A DNA stretch of 64,000 bases, taken from contig CAVZTR010000006.1 in the NCBI GenBank assembly GCA_963778225.1, positions 62,001 to 126,000 of the forward strand, in the 5' to 3' direction. Under the pieces are notes generated by a model that searched no databases, was not told where the DNA came from, and saw only the letters and a list, made by a program, of their open reading frames with translations. The stretch comes from JAGVSR01 sp963778225 (GTDB lineage: Bacteria > Pseudomonadota > Alphaproteobacteria > Rhizobiales > Hyphomicrobiaceae). A program made the position numbers and the translations under genes. Each line of letters starts with the position of its first letter. Within the stretch, counting starts at the first letter, position 1. This document shows, in pieces, positions 36,501-46,937 of the stretch.

Positions 36501-38827
36501 TCAGCCGTGCGACTGCCGGCGCTGTCGAGCGTGATTACCTCGAATTGGGCCTGCTCGCCCTCGCCCGGTCCGCTCTCCTTGAACAGCGGCTTCACGCCGA
36601 TCCGGCGCTGCTTCAGATCGACCGGAAGTACCACCGCGCGCTCGATCGAACGCCCGGAGACCTCGCGCAGTCTCACGATGATGTTGGCTTCCAGAGGCCG
36701 CGCCGTTTTCTCGACCGCCGGCAGGGAGACGGAAAGCGTCGCCTTACCATCTGCGTCCGTCGCGGGAAGTTGCTCCAGCGGCTGACGGACAGGGTTGATC
36801 AGCTCGTCCACGATGCCGAACTTGTAGCCGGGATAGCCTTCCAGATCTTTCGGCGACGCACGCACAACGATCTCGCCTTCCACCGAAAGATCAGCGGCGG
36901 GCGGCCCATAGAGATAGCGCCCGTTGATCGCGATCGACTTGGCCGCATCGACCGCAATCGGACCCGCCTCCGGCGCGAGCGTCAGATCAAGCCGTTCCGG
37001 CACATAATCCTCGACCAGGAACGACACCTGAGCCAACGCATCGGCCTTCGGATCGGCATGCACCTTCGCACGCCACGTTCCCGTCATCACACCGCCGCCC
37101 AGCGGAATGCGAACTGTGCGCCCGCCAAGACCCTCGTCAGCCAGCGGGTACCGCGCATGCTCCACGCCATCGGGCCGGGTGAGAATAACCGTCACCGGCA
37201 GCGTCGAAGCAAGTCCGGCTGCATCGCGAATGAGCGCCGTGACGTTCACCTCTTCGCCCGGGCGATACACGCCGCGTTCGGTATAGGCAAACGCATCGAT
37301 CGGTCCCGGCGCATCGCGGCCTTTCACGCCACGATCCGACAGATCGAACGCATTCGCCGTCAGATCGAGGAACGCATATTCGCCTTCACCCGTTTCAGCG
37401 ACGAGCACCGCTGGCTGCAATCCACCTTCGCCGCGTGCAAGCCCCGCCTCGAAGCGCACATAGCCGTTCGCATCCGACTTCGCCGCGCCAAGGACTTCAT
37501 TGTTGCGGGCAACGAGCTTTACATTCGCCCCGGTAACGGCCGTCGTATCGGCCAGCGAGCGCACGAACGCATGCACGCCGCTGTCGCCGGAAAATGCCGT
37601 CAGACCAAGATCAGAAACGATGAACCATTGAGTTGAAAGGCTGTTCCAGTTCTCCGTCGAGCCGTCAGCGGGCTTGGCGATCATCGCATAAGCACCAGGC
37701 TTCAACTGCCCGATCGTCTCGCTCACCGGAAAAGCCGTGACGACCTCTTCGTTCAGCTTTTGCGTGACATCCATCTCGCCCGCGTAGACTTTTTCACCTG
37801 TCCGATCGCGCAGCGTCTCCACATCGTAGCCGTAGAGCTGGCGATCGAGTTCACCGTTGCCGATCACGTTCGCCAGGCTGCGATCACCGACGCGATAAAC
37901 TTCGATGTCCACGCGGTCAGTATTGATGCTGACCACGGGAATGCCCTGCTGGCCGCGGCTCGGAAGCACGTAGCTCTTGCCGGTGAAGCGCACGGAGGCT
38001 TTACGATCCGGCACATAGACCGCGAGCGCGATCTTCTTTTCGATCACTTCTTTGGTTTCGGAAGGCAGCCCATCACGGATCTGGATCTCGTAGCGCTGAC
38101 CATACGTCAGCCCCTCGATGCACAGCTGCGATCCCTCCGCCGTCACGTTCTCCGGGTCCTTGCCGTCCACCGACACGAACTTCGCGAAATCGATGTCGCC
38201 GCGGCTCAAATTCTCAGAAAAAACCGCGCACACGCGAGGACGCAGCGATTCGGTGTCCGTCTTGTAATCCGTCATCCGGAAGCCGTGCTCGGCGCGCAGC
38301 TTTTCATAATCCGCACGCACAGTCGGCGCTTCAGCCAACTCCAGGCTGATGCGGTAGGCATCGATCGCCGGACGCCAATACGCGCGCCGCTGCATCGCTT
38401 CGCCAAGAACCGCCAGCGCCTCCGCCTGACGAGCCTTCTCCGTCGCAAGCTCGTAGGCTCTGTACGCCGCGCCCGAGGCGTTGACGGGCAGGTCGTAGCG
38501 CTCGCTCGAATTCTCGTCCGTCACCTTGATCGCGAGCAGCGCCCTGGCGAGCCCCAGCCAGCTCTCCGAGCTTTTCGGATCAGCTGAAACCGCCGTCGCA
38601 TAGTTTCGCGAGGCCGCGCGCGCATCACTCTCCATTTGCTTGCCCGCCGCGAGCCGGAGATCGGCTGCCGTCTTGCCACCCGGTTTCCAGGTCTCCCGCA
38701 CATATTTCTCGTAGCGCGCCGCATCTTCCGCGACCCCCTGATGGGCAAAACGCGACGCGGCCGTCGCGGACCACGGTCCGGCCATCACGGCAAATACGAA
38801 AAACAGGAAAGCGCTGAAGAGGCGCAT
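33504..38827 (-). pseudogene. Bacterial alpha-2-macroglobulin, frameshifted near the C terminus
   Basis: Large periplasmic protease trap of about 1774 residues when repaired, thought to guard the envelope when PBP1C repairs the wall. The signal peptide ends around residue 24 (SATAASRF) without a lipobox Cys. MG-type beta domains follow; the bait-region side has PGPIDAFAYTERGVYRPGEEVN. The thioester motif PYGCAEQTVSR is at about residue 1290, so the covalent trap appears intact. The current frame ends at 33620 in a nonsense Arg-rich tail; adding one G to the run at 33697-33699 restores ADEASPNPVSPAK and VAYIVRAVTPGTFVHPA and ends at 33504, overlapping pbpC. This fit shows the shift is recent or a consensus error. 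Confidence 0.92.
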
Positions 38828-38996
38828 GACGTCACCTTTGCAAAAGCTTGCGAGGGATCTCTCTCAAGCACGGATTGAACCGCTGGGATCATTGACCGTC
38901 CCAAGGCTCAGGTGAAGCCCAACACCCACGAGCGGCCAGACGACGGCGGCATCGCTCAACTTATCCCAACTTACCGCCTTTTACCGCCTCCCTCCC

Positions 38997-39038
38997 GCGC
39001 CGTGCGGCCGGCTCCCCAGCAGGGGAGTCGCACGGCGC
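38997..39038. repeat. Dispersed hairpin element, third locus
   Basis: Outer arms GCGCCGTGCG (38997-39006) and CGCACGGCGC (39029-39038) are perfectly complementary. Between them is GCCGGCTCCCC, loop AGCA, GGGGAGT. It shares the GGCCGGCTCC core with the elements at 13115 and 24929 but has different outer arms and lacks the AATCATAAAC tail. It lies downstream of the gene at 39102-39698 and upstream of alpha-2-macroglobulin. Confidence 0.8.
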
Positions 39039-39101
39039 CAAACAAAGAGGGCGGGTCTCGAATGACCCGCCCCCACCGTTCGCACCGGTAACTCGCAAAT
39101 G

Positions 39102-39698
39102 TCAGTGGCGCGTCGAAACCACCGGGGCCGGCTCGCCCTCGGCAATGGCCGCGATCGAAACCTGGACGGGAGCCGCGACTGCCACAACTGCCGGCGCGGC
39201 GACAGTCGGCTCGGCTTTGCCAGAATTCGTAAACGACCAGACCCGTTCGAACGAGCGATGTGCGACCGCGGCCGTCTCGGCACAATCGCCGCTATAGATT
39301 TCGTAGGCATCCCGCTTGGTAGGCTCACGGCGCATGCAGTCACCAATCCACGCCACACGATCACCGACGGCGAGTTGCTCATGGGCGTCGAGCAGCCGGG
39401 CATCGCAAGCGCAGCGCGACGGCACACCGGCAAGCAGGGCGTTGACCTCAGGGCTGGCGGGTTCATCCATCACGACGATGGCCCGCATCCGCAAGCCCGT
39501 CGCGCGGATGGCATCGGCATGAGCGGCCAGCGCCTTCAAAACGGGGCTTTCATGCGAGCGCGCAAGCACCGTAAGCCCCAAACCCGACACATCGCAGACA
39601 ACAGCGTTGGCAAGCAGGTCGGCGATGAACGCCGTCAACCGGCCCTCCTTCTCCTCCTTGCGAACGACGTGCATGCGGGGCGGGGTGAAGGTGCGCAT
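39102..39698 (-). CDS. Hypothetical protein, unknown family
   Basis: A 198-residue protein. It begins MRTFTPPRMHVVRKEEKEG; an internal region SHESPVLKALAAHADAIRATGLRMRAIVVMDE looks like a Rossmann-type alpha/beta unit, and SRCACDARLLDAHEQLAVGDRVAWIGDCMRRE (read in parts) has three Cys. Near the C terminus, CAETAAVAHRSFERVW is followed by a low-complexity Ala/Val/Pro tail. The start at 39698 is preferred over 39746. It may be a soluble ligand- or metal-binding protein; no function is assigned. It is on the same strand as the large membrane gene upstream. Confidence 0.65.
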   Translation of the reverse strand: MRTFTPPRMHVVRKEEKEGRLTAFIADLLANAVVCDVSGLGLTVLARSHESPVLKALAAHADAIRATGLRMRAIVVMDEPASPEVNALLAGVPSRCACDARLLDAHEQLAVGDRVAWIGDCMRREPTKRDAYEIYSGDCAETAAVAHRSFERVWSFTNSGKAEPTVAAPAVVAVAAPVQVSIAAIAEGEPAPVVSTRH

Positions 39699-39853
39699 CG
39701 GCTCTGCTTCCTTATCTCTGCCCCTCGGCCGGGCGTGGACCCGCACGGCCGGAGGCCTGTTGTTGTGCTGCCTAATCTGCGACGGAAGACGTTAAGCAAC
39801 CGTTGCGACGCGTGCCGTTTCGGTCAGTCCAGCCACACTTAGAAATTCACTTT

Positions 39854-42296
39854 TCAGGCGCGCGGAAGTGCCGGTCGCAAACGGCCTGCGATGCTCGCCG
39901 CTCCATCGGTGTCTTCATCATCAAAATCGCTCAGGTCCTTGGCCCCCCAGGGATCTTGCTGATCGTCCAGAGACGGCTCCAAGGCCTCAGCTGGCGCACG
40001 ATCCGGCCCTTCGACGGCAGCAATGGCCTCGACCGGCGGAACGGCTTTGGCGAGCGCCCCCTCGGTCGAAAAAAGCGTAACCGGGAGTGTTGCCTGGCTA
40101 ACCGGAACCCGGAACGTCGCCGTCTCGCGCCGCATCACAATGTCGACCATGCCTTCGGGTGTCTGCATCGCGACCTCGGCGGCGGCTTGCGGCGACACGT
40201 TGGGGCTCACGGGAGACCGCGGCCGCACGGGCAAGGGAACAACGATCGGCGCAGGTTCGGCGGCTGCATCGGCTCGCTCCTCTATAGTGGGCGCCGGACG
40301 TGAAGCAGGAACCGTGTTGGAATTGGCCGCCCGCACTTCGATGTCGGCGTCCCGCTCGGGCCGGAGCGAAAGCTCCTCTCGCGCAGCCCGCGCATACGGT
40401 CCGTGCCCTGCGCCAAACTCTGGATCAACCGCGGAACCATTCAACCCTGAGGCCGCCGGCTCTGGCCGCGTCCGGCCGCGAGCCACGCTCCCAGCAGCAG
40501 TCGCATCAGCCCTAACATCACTGGCAACCGCACGCTGCTCCTCGGCCCGCTTCGCTGCCCCCATCACGGCGCCCAGGATAATCTCCTGCCAAGCACCGTC
40601 GCGGAACCGGTAGATCCGGAAAGCGCGGCACCCGGAAAACTTGCTTCCCTGCCGCGCGAGCTTCTTTTGCACCACGGACGTCGTGAGGAACGGGCTGTGC
40701 ACGCGCGCGAAGATGCGCTCCTTTTCGAAGCTCGTGAAAAGATTAGCGAGCAGATGCGCCTCGTTTTGCAGGTCCTGCGCGTCCTGCGACCCATACGTCG
40801 CGTACGGCCCCGGTGACCCGCTGGGCGGACGACGTCCCAATGGTGTAGGGCGCATCGAGCGGCACCGCGACGTAGTACACGCCACTCCAATCGAACACCA
40901 CGTGCCGGAACACCTCGAATGTCTGCCGGATATCGGCATCGCGGTGAATGTCATTGAATCGCGAAAGTATCGTGCTGACCGGACTGCGTTCGGCGGCTTG
41001 CATCCGCGGCATCAGACCACCGAGGCGATTGGCTGGACGCCCCATGGACACAAGCAACAGACAGATGTCCACGAACACCGCCACGGCGAGCGGCACATAA
41101 TCCCGCTTCGAGAGACCGACAGCATCCATATCGGGCACGCGCTGCGCAGCACCACTTTCGACCGACTGCACCGCCTTCTGCTGCAATTCGCGCAATTCGT
41201 CAGCCGAGGGCGGCATCTTGAACGACAACGCACCGTAGAAGGTCGCGGTGAGCCGCCGGAACGCCTCGATCGTCGCCTCTGAGCCTTCAACAGCGGCGAT
41301 CTTCGGCTTCTCCAGTTCCGGCAATTGGTCGATGGCCTTCACCGCGCCCCGTAAAGCACCTTGCAGCTGCGCATCCGGGCAAATGAACCCGCCCTTCTTT
41401 GGATCACCGAAGGTCGACTGCTCTGCGCGATCGGACAGTTCTGTCCGCAACTGCCGCAACTGCGGATCCGTACGAAACGCATTGAACCCGGTCACCGTCA
41501 TGTCGAGTTTACGCGACAGCGCCTTCATGAATTCATTGCGCGTTCCTGTCTTGGCATCGACTGTTGACGGATCGCTGTTGACGATCTTCAGGAGATCACC
41601 ATCGAGAGCTGACAGTTCACCTTTGACAGCTGTCGCGCGCTCCTTGACGAAATCGGACGCAAAAGAAAATCTTGCCGCATCATCTTCGCGCAGCTTCCGT
41701 CGTGGCCCATCGCCCGGACGGCTATTGGGGCACGACGTCCCCTTAGTCCGCTCGATCTCCGCCTTTTCAGACGACACTGTTGATAACTTCACGAGCGTGC
41801 TCTGGAGCTGATCGAGCCGCGTCGCCGCTGCATTGAGCGAGCCTTGCACCTGGCCCACAGCCAATTCCGCCGATCGAGACGCCTCCGACCGGCTTTCCAG
41901 AACCTTCCAGTAGAACCCGAAGCCAAACCCGACCGAGATCAGCGTCAGGAAAACGTACCCGCCCGCATAGACGACCTTCGTGAAGAACGGGATCGGCGCG
42001 AACATCTGGTCGAGCAGCCAGATGATCATGGTCATCAGCATCCCGACAGAGAAGGCGATGATAGCCTTATGAATGAGCGGCAGGTCGCCCATATTGGCTT
42101 CAATCAGTTCCAGCATGCCGACATAGGTCGCAACCCACGACAGAATGCCCAGACCGGCAATCAGAACGGCTTTCTTGATATCTCGCTTTTCTGCCGGATC
42201 ACCGCTTTGCTCGGGCCTGCCACGTGTGCCCGCAGCATAAGGCAACCCCGAAAGCCCCCGCGACCGCGCGGCATCCGCACCCGACTGCAACACCAT
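39854..42296 (-). pseudogene. Large unknown membrane protein, frameshifted once
   Basis: About 813 residues when repaired; not recognised. The N-terminal part has at least three membrane spans (about residues 40-135: AVLIAGLGILSWVATYVGML, AIIAFSVGMLMTMIIWLL, VVYAGGYVFLTLISVGFGFG). A long, probably coiled-coil soluble region follows (135-370), then another span near 395-415 (DYVPLAVAVFVDICLLLVSMG). A domain containing FEVFRHVVFDWSGVYYVAVPLDAPYTIG follows. There the frame breaks; removing one G from the run at 40808-40811 joins it to YATYGSQDAQDLQNEAHLLANL. The last 250 residues are Pro/Ala-rich and end acidic (DDEDTDGA). Composition is host-like. Confidence 0.75.
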
Positions 42297-42505
42297 TTCC
42301 GGCCCCGAACTCGCACCGCAACTGAAACGCGAGACTGATCTTTAGTCGTCCTTCTTGTCGCGACGGGGACTCAATGATGGCGGGCCGGCGGCTTGTCCCC
42401 GGCGTCAACGTGGCGCCGCAACTGCCGTCCCCGACGGGCACTGGCAGGACTGACGCGCCCGTGCTTTACCGATAAGGCGAAACGATCGATGGGAGACGCG
42501 AATTG

Positions 42506-43423
42506 ATGGCCAAGGATGAGAAGCCGGCCAAATCGGCATCGAAAACGAAGCCGGCTAAACCCGGGAAAGACCCGACCGCCGGCTTCGATATCAACAATCC
42601 CGAACTGCCCGAGGCGATCGCCGACGCGGCGCTGGCCTCCGGCGGCTTTCCCTACGATGCCAAGATCAAGCGCAAGGTGTACGAAGACGACCTCACGCCT
42701 CTTCAGCTCGAGCTTTTGAAATTTCAGGCGCATATCGAAAAGACCGGCGAGCGCGTCGTCATCCTGTTCGAGGGTCGCGACACGTCCGGCAAAGGTGGCG
42801 CAATCTCAACCATTCTCGAGCGGATCAATCCCCGCCACGCCCGCGCCGTCGCGCTGACGAAGCCGACGGAAGCCGAGCGCGGCCAGTGGTACTTTCAGCG
42901 CTACATCCAACACCTGCCGACCGCCGGCGACATGACCCTCTTCGACCGCTCCTGGTATAACCGCGCCGGCGTTGAACACGTCATGGGCTTCTGCACGCCG
43001 GAGCAGCACGCGAGTTTCCTGCGCGATGCGCCGGAATTCGAAGGCCTCCTCGTCAGAGACGGCATCAAGCTCCTGAAATTCTATCTGACCGTCGGGCGTG
43101 AGATGCAGATCACCCGTTTCCACGAACGCAAGCACAATCCCCTGAAGCGTTGGAAACTGACCGACATCGATATCGCCGCGATAGGGAAATGGGATGCCTA
43201 CAGCGCCGCCGAAACCGAAATGTTTCACTTCACCGACACCGCCGACTGCCCTTGGACCGTCGTCCGTGCCAACGACCAGCGCCGCATGCGCCTCGAAGTT
43301 ATCCGGAAGATCCTGACCGTCCTGCCCTATGAAGGCCGCGACGACAGCGTCGCCACGGTGCCCGATCCCAAGATCGTCGGATCGGGCCTGGATTTCCTGC
43401 GACCCGCGGCAACCAACACCTGA
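42506..43423 (+). CDS. ppk2: Polyphosphate kinase 2
   Basis: Transfers phosphate between polyphosphate and nucleoside diphosphates; class I PPK2 usually makes GTP or ATP from polyphosphate. The Walker A-like motif VILFEGRDTSGKGG is at about residues 86-99 and the lid/Walker B block MTLFDRSWYNRAGVEHVMGF (D-R-S-W-Y-N-R) at about 143-162. RFHERKHNPLKRWKLTDID is conserved. A Lys-rich N-terminal extension of about 30 residues (KPAKSASKTKPAKPGK) precedes the domain. The ATG at 42506 is used, three bases after a TTG. It is divergent from the large unknown membrane gene. Confidence 0.95.
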   Translation: MAKDEKPAKSASKTKPAKPGKDPTAGFDINNPELPEAIADAALASGGFPYDAKIKRKVYEDDLTPLQLELLKFQAHIEKTGERVVILFEGRDTSGKGGAISTILERINPRHARAVALTKPTEAERGQWYFQRYIQHLPTAGDMTLFDRSWYNRAGVEHVMGFCTPEQHASFLRDAPEFEGLLVRDGIKLLKFYLTVGREMQITRFHERKHNPLKRWKLTDIDIAAIGKWDAYSAAETEMFHFTDTADCPWTVVRANDQRRMRLEVIRKILTVLPYEGRDDSVATVPDPKIVGSGLDFLRPAATNT

Positions 43424-43548
43424 GTCGCTCTGCACGGTATTACGAGCCCAATCGCCGCCAATGTGGTCTGCTTTGTGTTGGCGCCGAACTCGGGTAATGG
43501 CTGATGCCTCGAAGGCATGATTTAGGGACACTCAACGGGGGACGACCC

Positions 43549-44154
43549 ATGATCGACAAAACTTCGCTGGTCGTTTGGATGACGACCCTGACCATCGGCG
43601 TCTGCTCTCTCATATGGGCGTCAGGGACCGCGAACCCGGAACGCTACATGGCAGTCACGGCTCTGATCACCTTCGCCATCGCCGTGATTGGCCTACGCGA
43701 AATCATTTCACTCGATCAGCAAGGCGCGTCGATCAGCGCCGTGTCGGCAGCCACCGCGCGATACATGGGCCTGGTCTATGCCTGGGGTGCCGTGGCGCTG
43801 TTCGTCACGTATTTCTTCATTCTGCCGGCATGGCACGAGTGGCCGGTGTTCTGCGCCGCCTTTGCAGTTGTCGCCGCCGTCAGCTTGTTGTTCGCCGCGA
43901 TCATGTCGAAAGATGCCGAACGCGGCAAAGATGATCCAACCCTGCTCAAGATCGGGCGCATTCTCACCATCGTCCAATTCGCCGGAACGATCATCGCCAT
44001 CATCGGCCTCATGATCGATCCCGATAAGCAGTTCCTCAATCCCGAACGCCGGGATTGGGCAGCGCAGACCGTGTTTCTGTTTGGCGCCATCGGTCTGGCC
44101 GCCATCAGCGCAGCCGCTCTGTTCTACACACGCGACCGCGTGCCTGCCGCCTGA
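43549..44154 (+). CDS. Hypothetical polytopic membrane protein (paralogue A)
   Basis: A 201-residue protein with about six predicted membrane spans. Recognisable blocks are YMGLVYAWGAVALFVTYFF and DWAAQTVFLFGAIGLAAISAAALF. The same block order, YAWGA and DW-A-(N/Q)-x-(I/V)-FLFG, is present in the next gene, so the two are tandem paralogues. GGGGGA lies before the ATG at 43549; a longer frame to 43504 is rejected. It is about 125 bases after ppk2. No family is recognised. Confidence 0.75.
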   Translation: MIDKTSLVVWMTTLTIGVCSLIWASGTANPERYMAVTALITFAIAVIGLREIISLDQQGASISAVSAATARYMGLVYAWGAVALFVTYFFILPAWHEWPVFCAAFAVVAAVSLLFAAIMSKDAERGKDDPTLLKIGRILTIVQFAGTIIAIIGLMIDPDKQFLNPERRDWAAQTVFLFGAIGLAAISAAALFYTRDRVPAA

Positions 44155-44176
44155 CGGTCACAGACGAGAACCCAGT

Positions 44177-44764
44177 ATGTCCCTTCAGCCCATGATCGCG
44201 AGCGTTGTCGGCGCACTCCTGCTGAGTGCCGGCGCAATGGCGTACGGCGTCGCCACGAACGAGACGCTCATCACTGTTGCCGCGGCGATGCTTTACGCGT
44301 TCTTTGTTTTGATCGTTGCCTGGCGTGTCAACCGTCCCGCATGGTTCGCATCGAGCGAGACCGGGCCTGACATTCTTTTTCACACCATGCGCCGCAACAC
44401 CCGCCTGGCGGCGCTCGTGTACGCTTGGGGCGCGGCAGCATTCTTCGCCATCTATGGATTGACAAACATCCGCTGGCAGCACGGCTTTCAATACGGTACC
44501 GGCGCGGCCCTGATTGCCGCGGCTCTGCTCTATTACGTGCACCGCTTAGGAGCCGGCGGCGACAACACTCCGCCCGCGCCCGCCTTGAACATCCTGCATG
44601 GGCTCGCGGTGTCGGCGGGGCTGGTGTTTCTCATCGGTTCGAACAAACTTGCGACACCGAAAGGCGACTGGCCGGCCAATTACATCTTCCTCTTTGGCGG
44701 CCTTGCCATTGTCGGGCTGTGCTACTTCGCGTTCATCACGCAGTACAGACGACGCAAGTCCTGA
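44177..44764 (+). CDS. Hypothetical polytopic membrane protein (paralogue B)
   Basis: A 195-residue protein, about six predicted spans. LAALVYAWGAAAFFAIYG and DWPANYIFLFGGLAIVGLCYFAF align with the neighbour upstream. It starts at 44177, 22 bases after the previous stop, so the two are one transcript. It ends six bases before the end of mutM on the other strand. Function unknown; the pair may form a heteromeric membrane complex. Confidence 0.75.
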   Translation: MSLQPMIASVVGALLLSAGAMAYGVATNETLITVAAAMLYAFFVLIVAWRVNRPAWFASSETGPDILFHTMRRNTRLAALVYAWGAAAFFAIYGLTNIRWQHGFQYGTGAALIAAALLYYVHRLGAGGDNTPPAPALNILHGLAVSAGLVFLIGSNKLATPKGDWPANYIFLFGGLAIVGLCYFAFITQYRRRKS

Positions 44765-44770
44765 CCGCGC

Positions 44771-45665
44771 CTATGTCTGACACCGCGGACAGTAGAAGGT
44801 GGACCGCCCCGCCTGCGTGATCCGGCGGATGATCCCGCCACAGCCGGGCTTGCGGCACTCTTCGCCCTCGCGGTCATAGACGTCGTGCCGATCTTGGAAT
44901 GCACCCGCTCGTCCATCAGGCTGCCGGTAATCGCGCAAGGTCGAGCCCACCGGCCTCGACAGCCTCCGTCAGCACTTGCCGAATGGCCGGCACCAGCCGC
45001 GCCGTTCGCTCGGTAGGTTTACCGCCCCGACCGGCAAGCGTCCCGGCACGCCGCCGCGGCGACAACCCGGCCCGGAACAAGGCCTCGCACACATAGATGT
45101 TGCCGAGCCCCGCGATGTTGCGCTGATCCATTAGAAATGCCTTGAGATCGGCTCTCCGCCCCGCCGCCCTCTTTGCCAGCAACGCCCCGTCGAGTTCATT
45201 CCCTAGCGGCTCGACGCCCAGCGCGCGGAACAACGCATGCGCTTCGAGGTCGGCTTCAGCTTCGAGCAGCATGTATCCGAAACGGCGCGGATCGTTGTAT
45301 GTGATCCGTAGTCCGCCCACGGTTTCCAAGACGACATGATCGTGCTGCGGCAGATGTCCGGTTTCATAAACATAATCGCCGACGACAGCGCCGCGGACCG
45401 TGTCCACTCCCGGCGCCGTCACGATGAACCGTCCCGTCATGCCCAGATGAACGATCAGCACATCTCGGCTGTCGAGCATCACCTGCAGGTACTTTGCGCG
45501 CCGCTGCACCCCTGTGATCACGCGCCCCGTCAGCCGCTCCGCAAAATGCTCCGGAAACGGAAAACGCAAGTCGGCGCGCCGCAAATCGATACGCGCAAGC
45601 GTCTGTCCGACGAGCACGCGCTCCAAGCTCCGGCGAACGGTTTCGACTTCCGGCAATTCCGGCAT
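44771..45665 (-). pseudogene. mutM: Formamidopyrimidine-DNA glycosylase, frameshifted near the C terminus
   Basis: Removes 8-oxoguanine and ring-opened purines from DNA. The mature N terminus PELPEVETVRRSL has the catalytic Pro2 and Glu3. Other marks are HLGMTGRF and NPRRFG-like YNDPRRFGYM, and the helix-two-turn-helix MDQRNIAGLGNIYVCEALF. The reading frame ends at 44916 in a false AGGLDLARLPAA. Dropping one base from the CCC at 44946-44948 restores AGGSTLRDYRQPDGRVGAF-type residues and a zinc finger (CRKPGC ... CPRCQ) that ends at 44771. The repaired length of 297 residues is normal. The shift would remove the zinc finger and probably abolish activity if real. The start is at 45665, divergent from mmcB. 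Confidence 0.9.
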
Positions 45666-45773
45666 GATGCACTCGCAATTACGACGACTGGCCCGACCCG
45701 AAGTGCGCGAACCCAGAGCGGTAAAGTCACCGCGGCCCTGGACTTCCGCCGCCGGTCTGGCGACAACAGACCC

Positions 45774-46277
45774 ATGGCAACACCGAACCAGGCGTCGGAG
45801 CAATCGGAAGATGGCCCACTCGCGGCCGATCCGATCGCCGTTGAAATCCTGCGCGGAACCTCGCGCATGCTGATCGATGCCGGTTTGACCCCGCTGCAGG
45901 AATTCACATTACCGAGTGGTCGCCGCGCCGACATTGCCGCCCTCGACCGCGATGGCACGATCACCATCGTTGAGATCAAGTCGAGCCTGGCCGACTTCCG
46001 CTCCGACCAGAAGTGGCCCGAATACGCCGAGTATTGCGACCGCTTCTTTTTCGCCGTGAAGCCTGATTTTCCCCGCGAAGTCTTGCCCGGCGACTGCGGC
46101 CTTATCCTCGCCGATCGCTACGGCGCCGAAATCCTGCGACCGGCCCGGCCCGCCCCGGTCCTTGCAGCCGCGCGACGCAAGGCCTTGACCTTACGCTTCG
46201 CCCGCGTCGCAGCCCTCCGGCTGGCAGCCGTCGCCGACCCCGCCATCAGGACCCGATCGGAAGCCGGCGAGATTTAG
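45774..46277 (+). CDS. mmcB: MmcB-family DNA repair protein
   Basis: A 167-residue protein of the PF06319 family, nuclease-fold proteins induced in the Caulobacter SOS response and needed for resistance to mitomycin C. The core has the PD-(D/E)XK-like order: LQEFTLPSGRRADIAALDRDG, then ITIVEIKSSLADFRSDQKWPEY (E-I-K) and CDRFFFAVKPDFP. The start MATPNQ at 45774 gives a family-like length. It is divergent from mutM, joining two repair genes at one intergenic region of 108 bases. Confidence 0.9.
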   Translation: MATPNQASEQSEDGPLAADPIAVEILRGTSRMLIDAGLTPLQEFTLPSGRRADIAALDRDGTITIVEIKSSLADFRSDQKWPEYAEYCDRFFFAVKPDFPREVLPGDCGLILADRYGAEILRPARPAPVLAAARRKALTLRFARVAALRLAAVADPAIRTRSEAGEI

Positions 46278-46281
46278 CGCG

Positions 46282-46845
46282 CTACTTGGGCGCGCGCTTG
46301 GCAAGGATACGCTGTAGCGTGCGGCGGTGCATGTTGAGCCGCCGTGCCGTCTCCGAGACGTTCCGATTGCACAACTCATAGACGCGCTGGATGTGCTCCC
46401 AGCGCACCCGGTCCGCCGACATCGGGTTTTCCGGAGGCGGCGCTTTCGAATTAGGCGGAGCGAGCAGAGCATCCGTTACGTCGTCGGCATCTGCCGGCTT
46501 GGCGAGATAGTCGACCGCACCGAGTTTCACGGCCGTCACCGCAGTCGCGATGTTCCCGTATCCCGTGAGCACGATGATCCGCGCGTTCGGGCGCACCCGT
46601 GTCAGTTCGGCAATGACGTCGAGGCCATTGCCGTCCTCCAGACGCAGATCGATGACCGCGAATGCCGGTGGGCTCTGGCGAACCAGATCAATCCCCTCCG
46701 AAACCGTAAAGGCGCTTCGGACCAGGAACCCTCGCTGCTCCATGGCGCGCACCATGCGCTGCAAAAACGCCCGGTCGTCGTCGACGATAATCAACGAACG
46801 ATCTTCGGGCAGTTCATCGGGTTTGAATGACAGATCTTCAGTCAC
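46282..46845 (-). CDS. actR: Response regulator ActR (RegA/PrrA type)
   Basis: Global redox response regulator, 187 residues, partner of the sensor kinase encoded directly upstream. The receiver domain has SLIIVDDDRAFL (acidic pair), the phosphoacceptor Asp in AFAVIDLRLEDG, the Thr in IIVLTGYGN and the Lys in YLAKPADADD. A Pro-rich hinge (APPPENP) leads to the Fis-type helix-turn-helix RNVSETARRLNMHRRTLQRIL, highly conserved in this group. The GTG start at 46845 has GGAGG upstream. The gap to the sensor gene is 92 bases. Confidence 0.94.
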   Translation of the reverse strand: MTEDLSFKPDELPEDRSLIIVDDDRAFLQRMVRAMEQRGFLVRSAFTVSEGIDLVRQSPPAFAVIDLRLEDGNGLDVIAELTRVRPNARIIVLTGYGNIATAVTAVKLGAVDYLAKPADADDVTDALLAPPNSKAPPPENPMSADRVRWEHIQRVYELCNRNVSETARRLNMHRRTLQRILAKRAPK

Positions 46846-46937
46846 GGGGTCCTCCACGTGCGGCAAACTATAGTCTTGCCTCCGACTCGCCAAGCGCAAA
46901 CCGGCGAGAAACGCACACCCGTGAATTGGTAAATGGA

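Noticed and set aside
33905..38587. Several long plus-strand frames (for example 33905-35314, 36545-37636, 37760-38587)
   Set aside because: All lie antisense to alpha-2-macroglobulin, are Arg/His-rich and show no domain; typical shadows of GC-rich coding.
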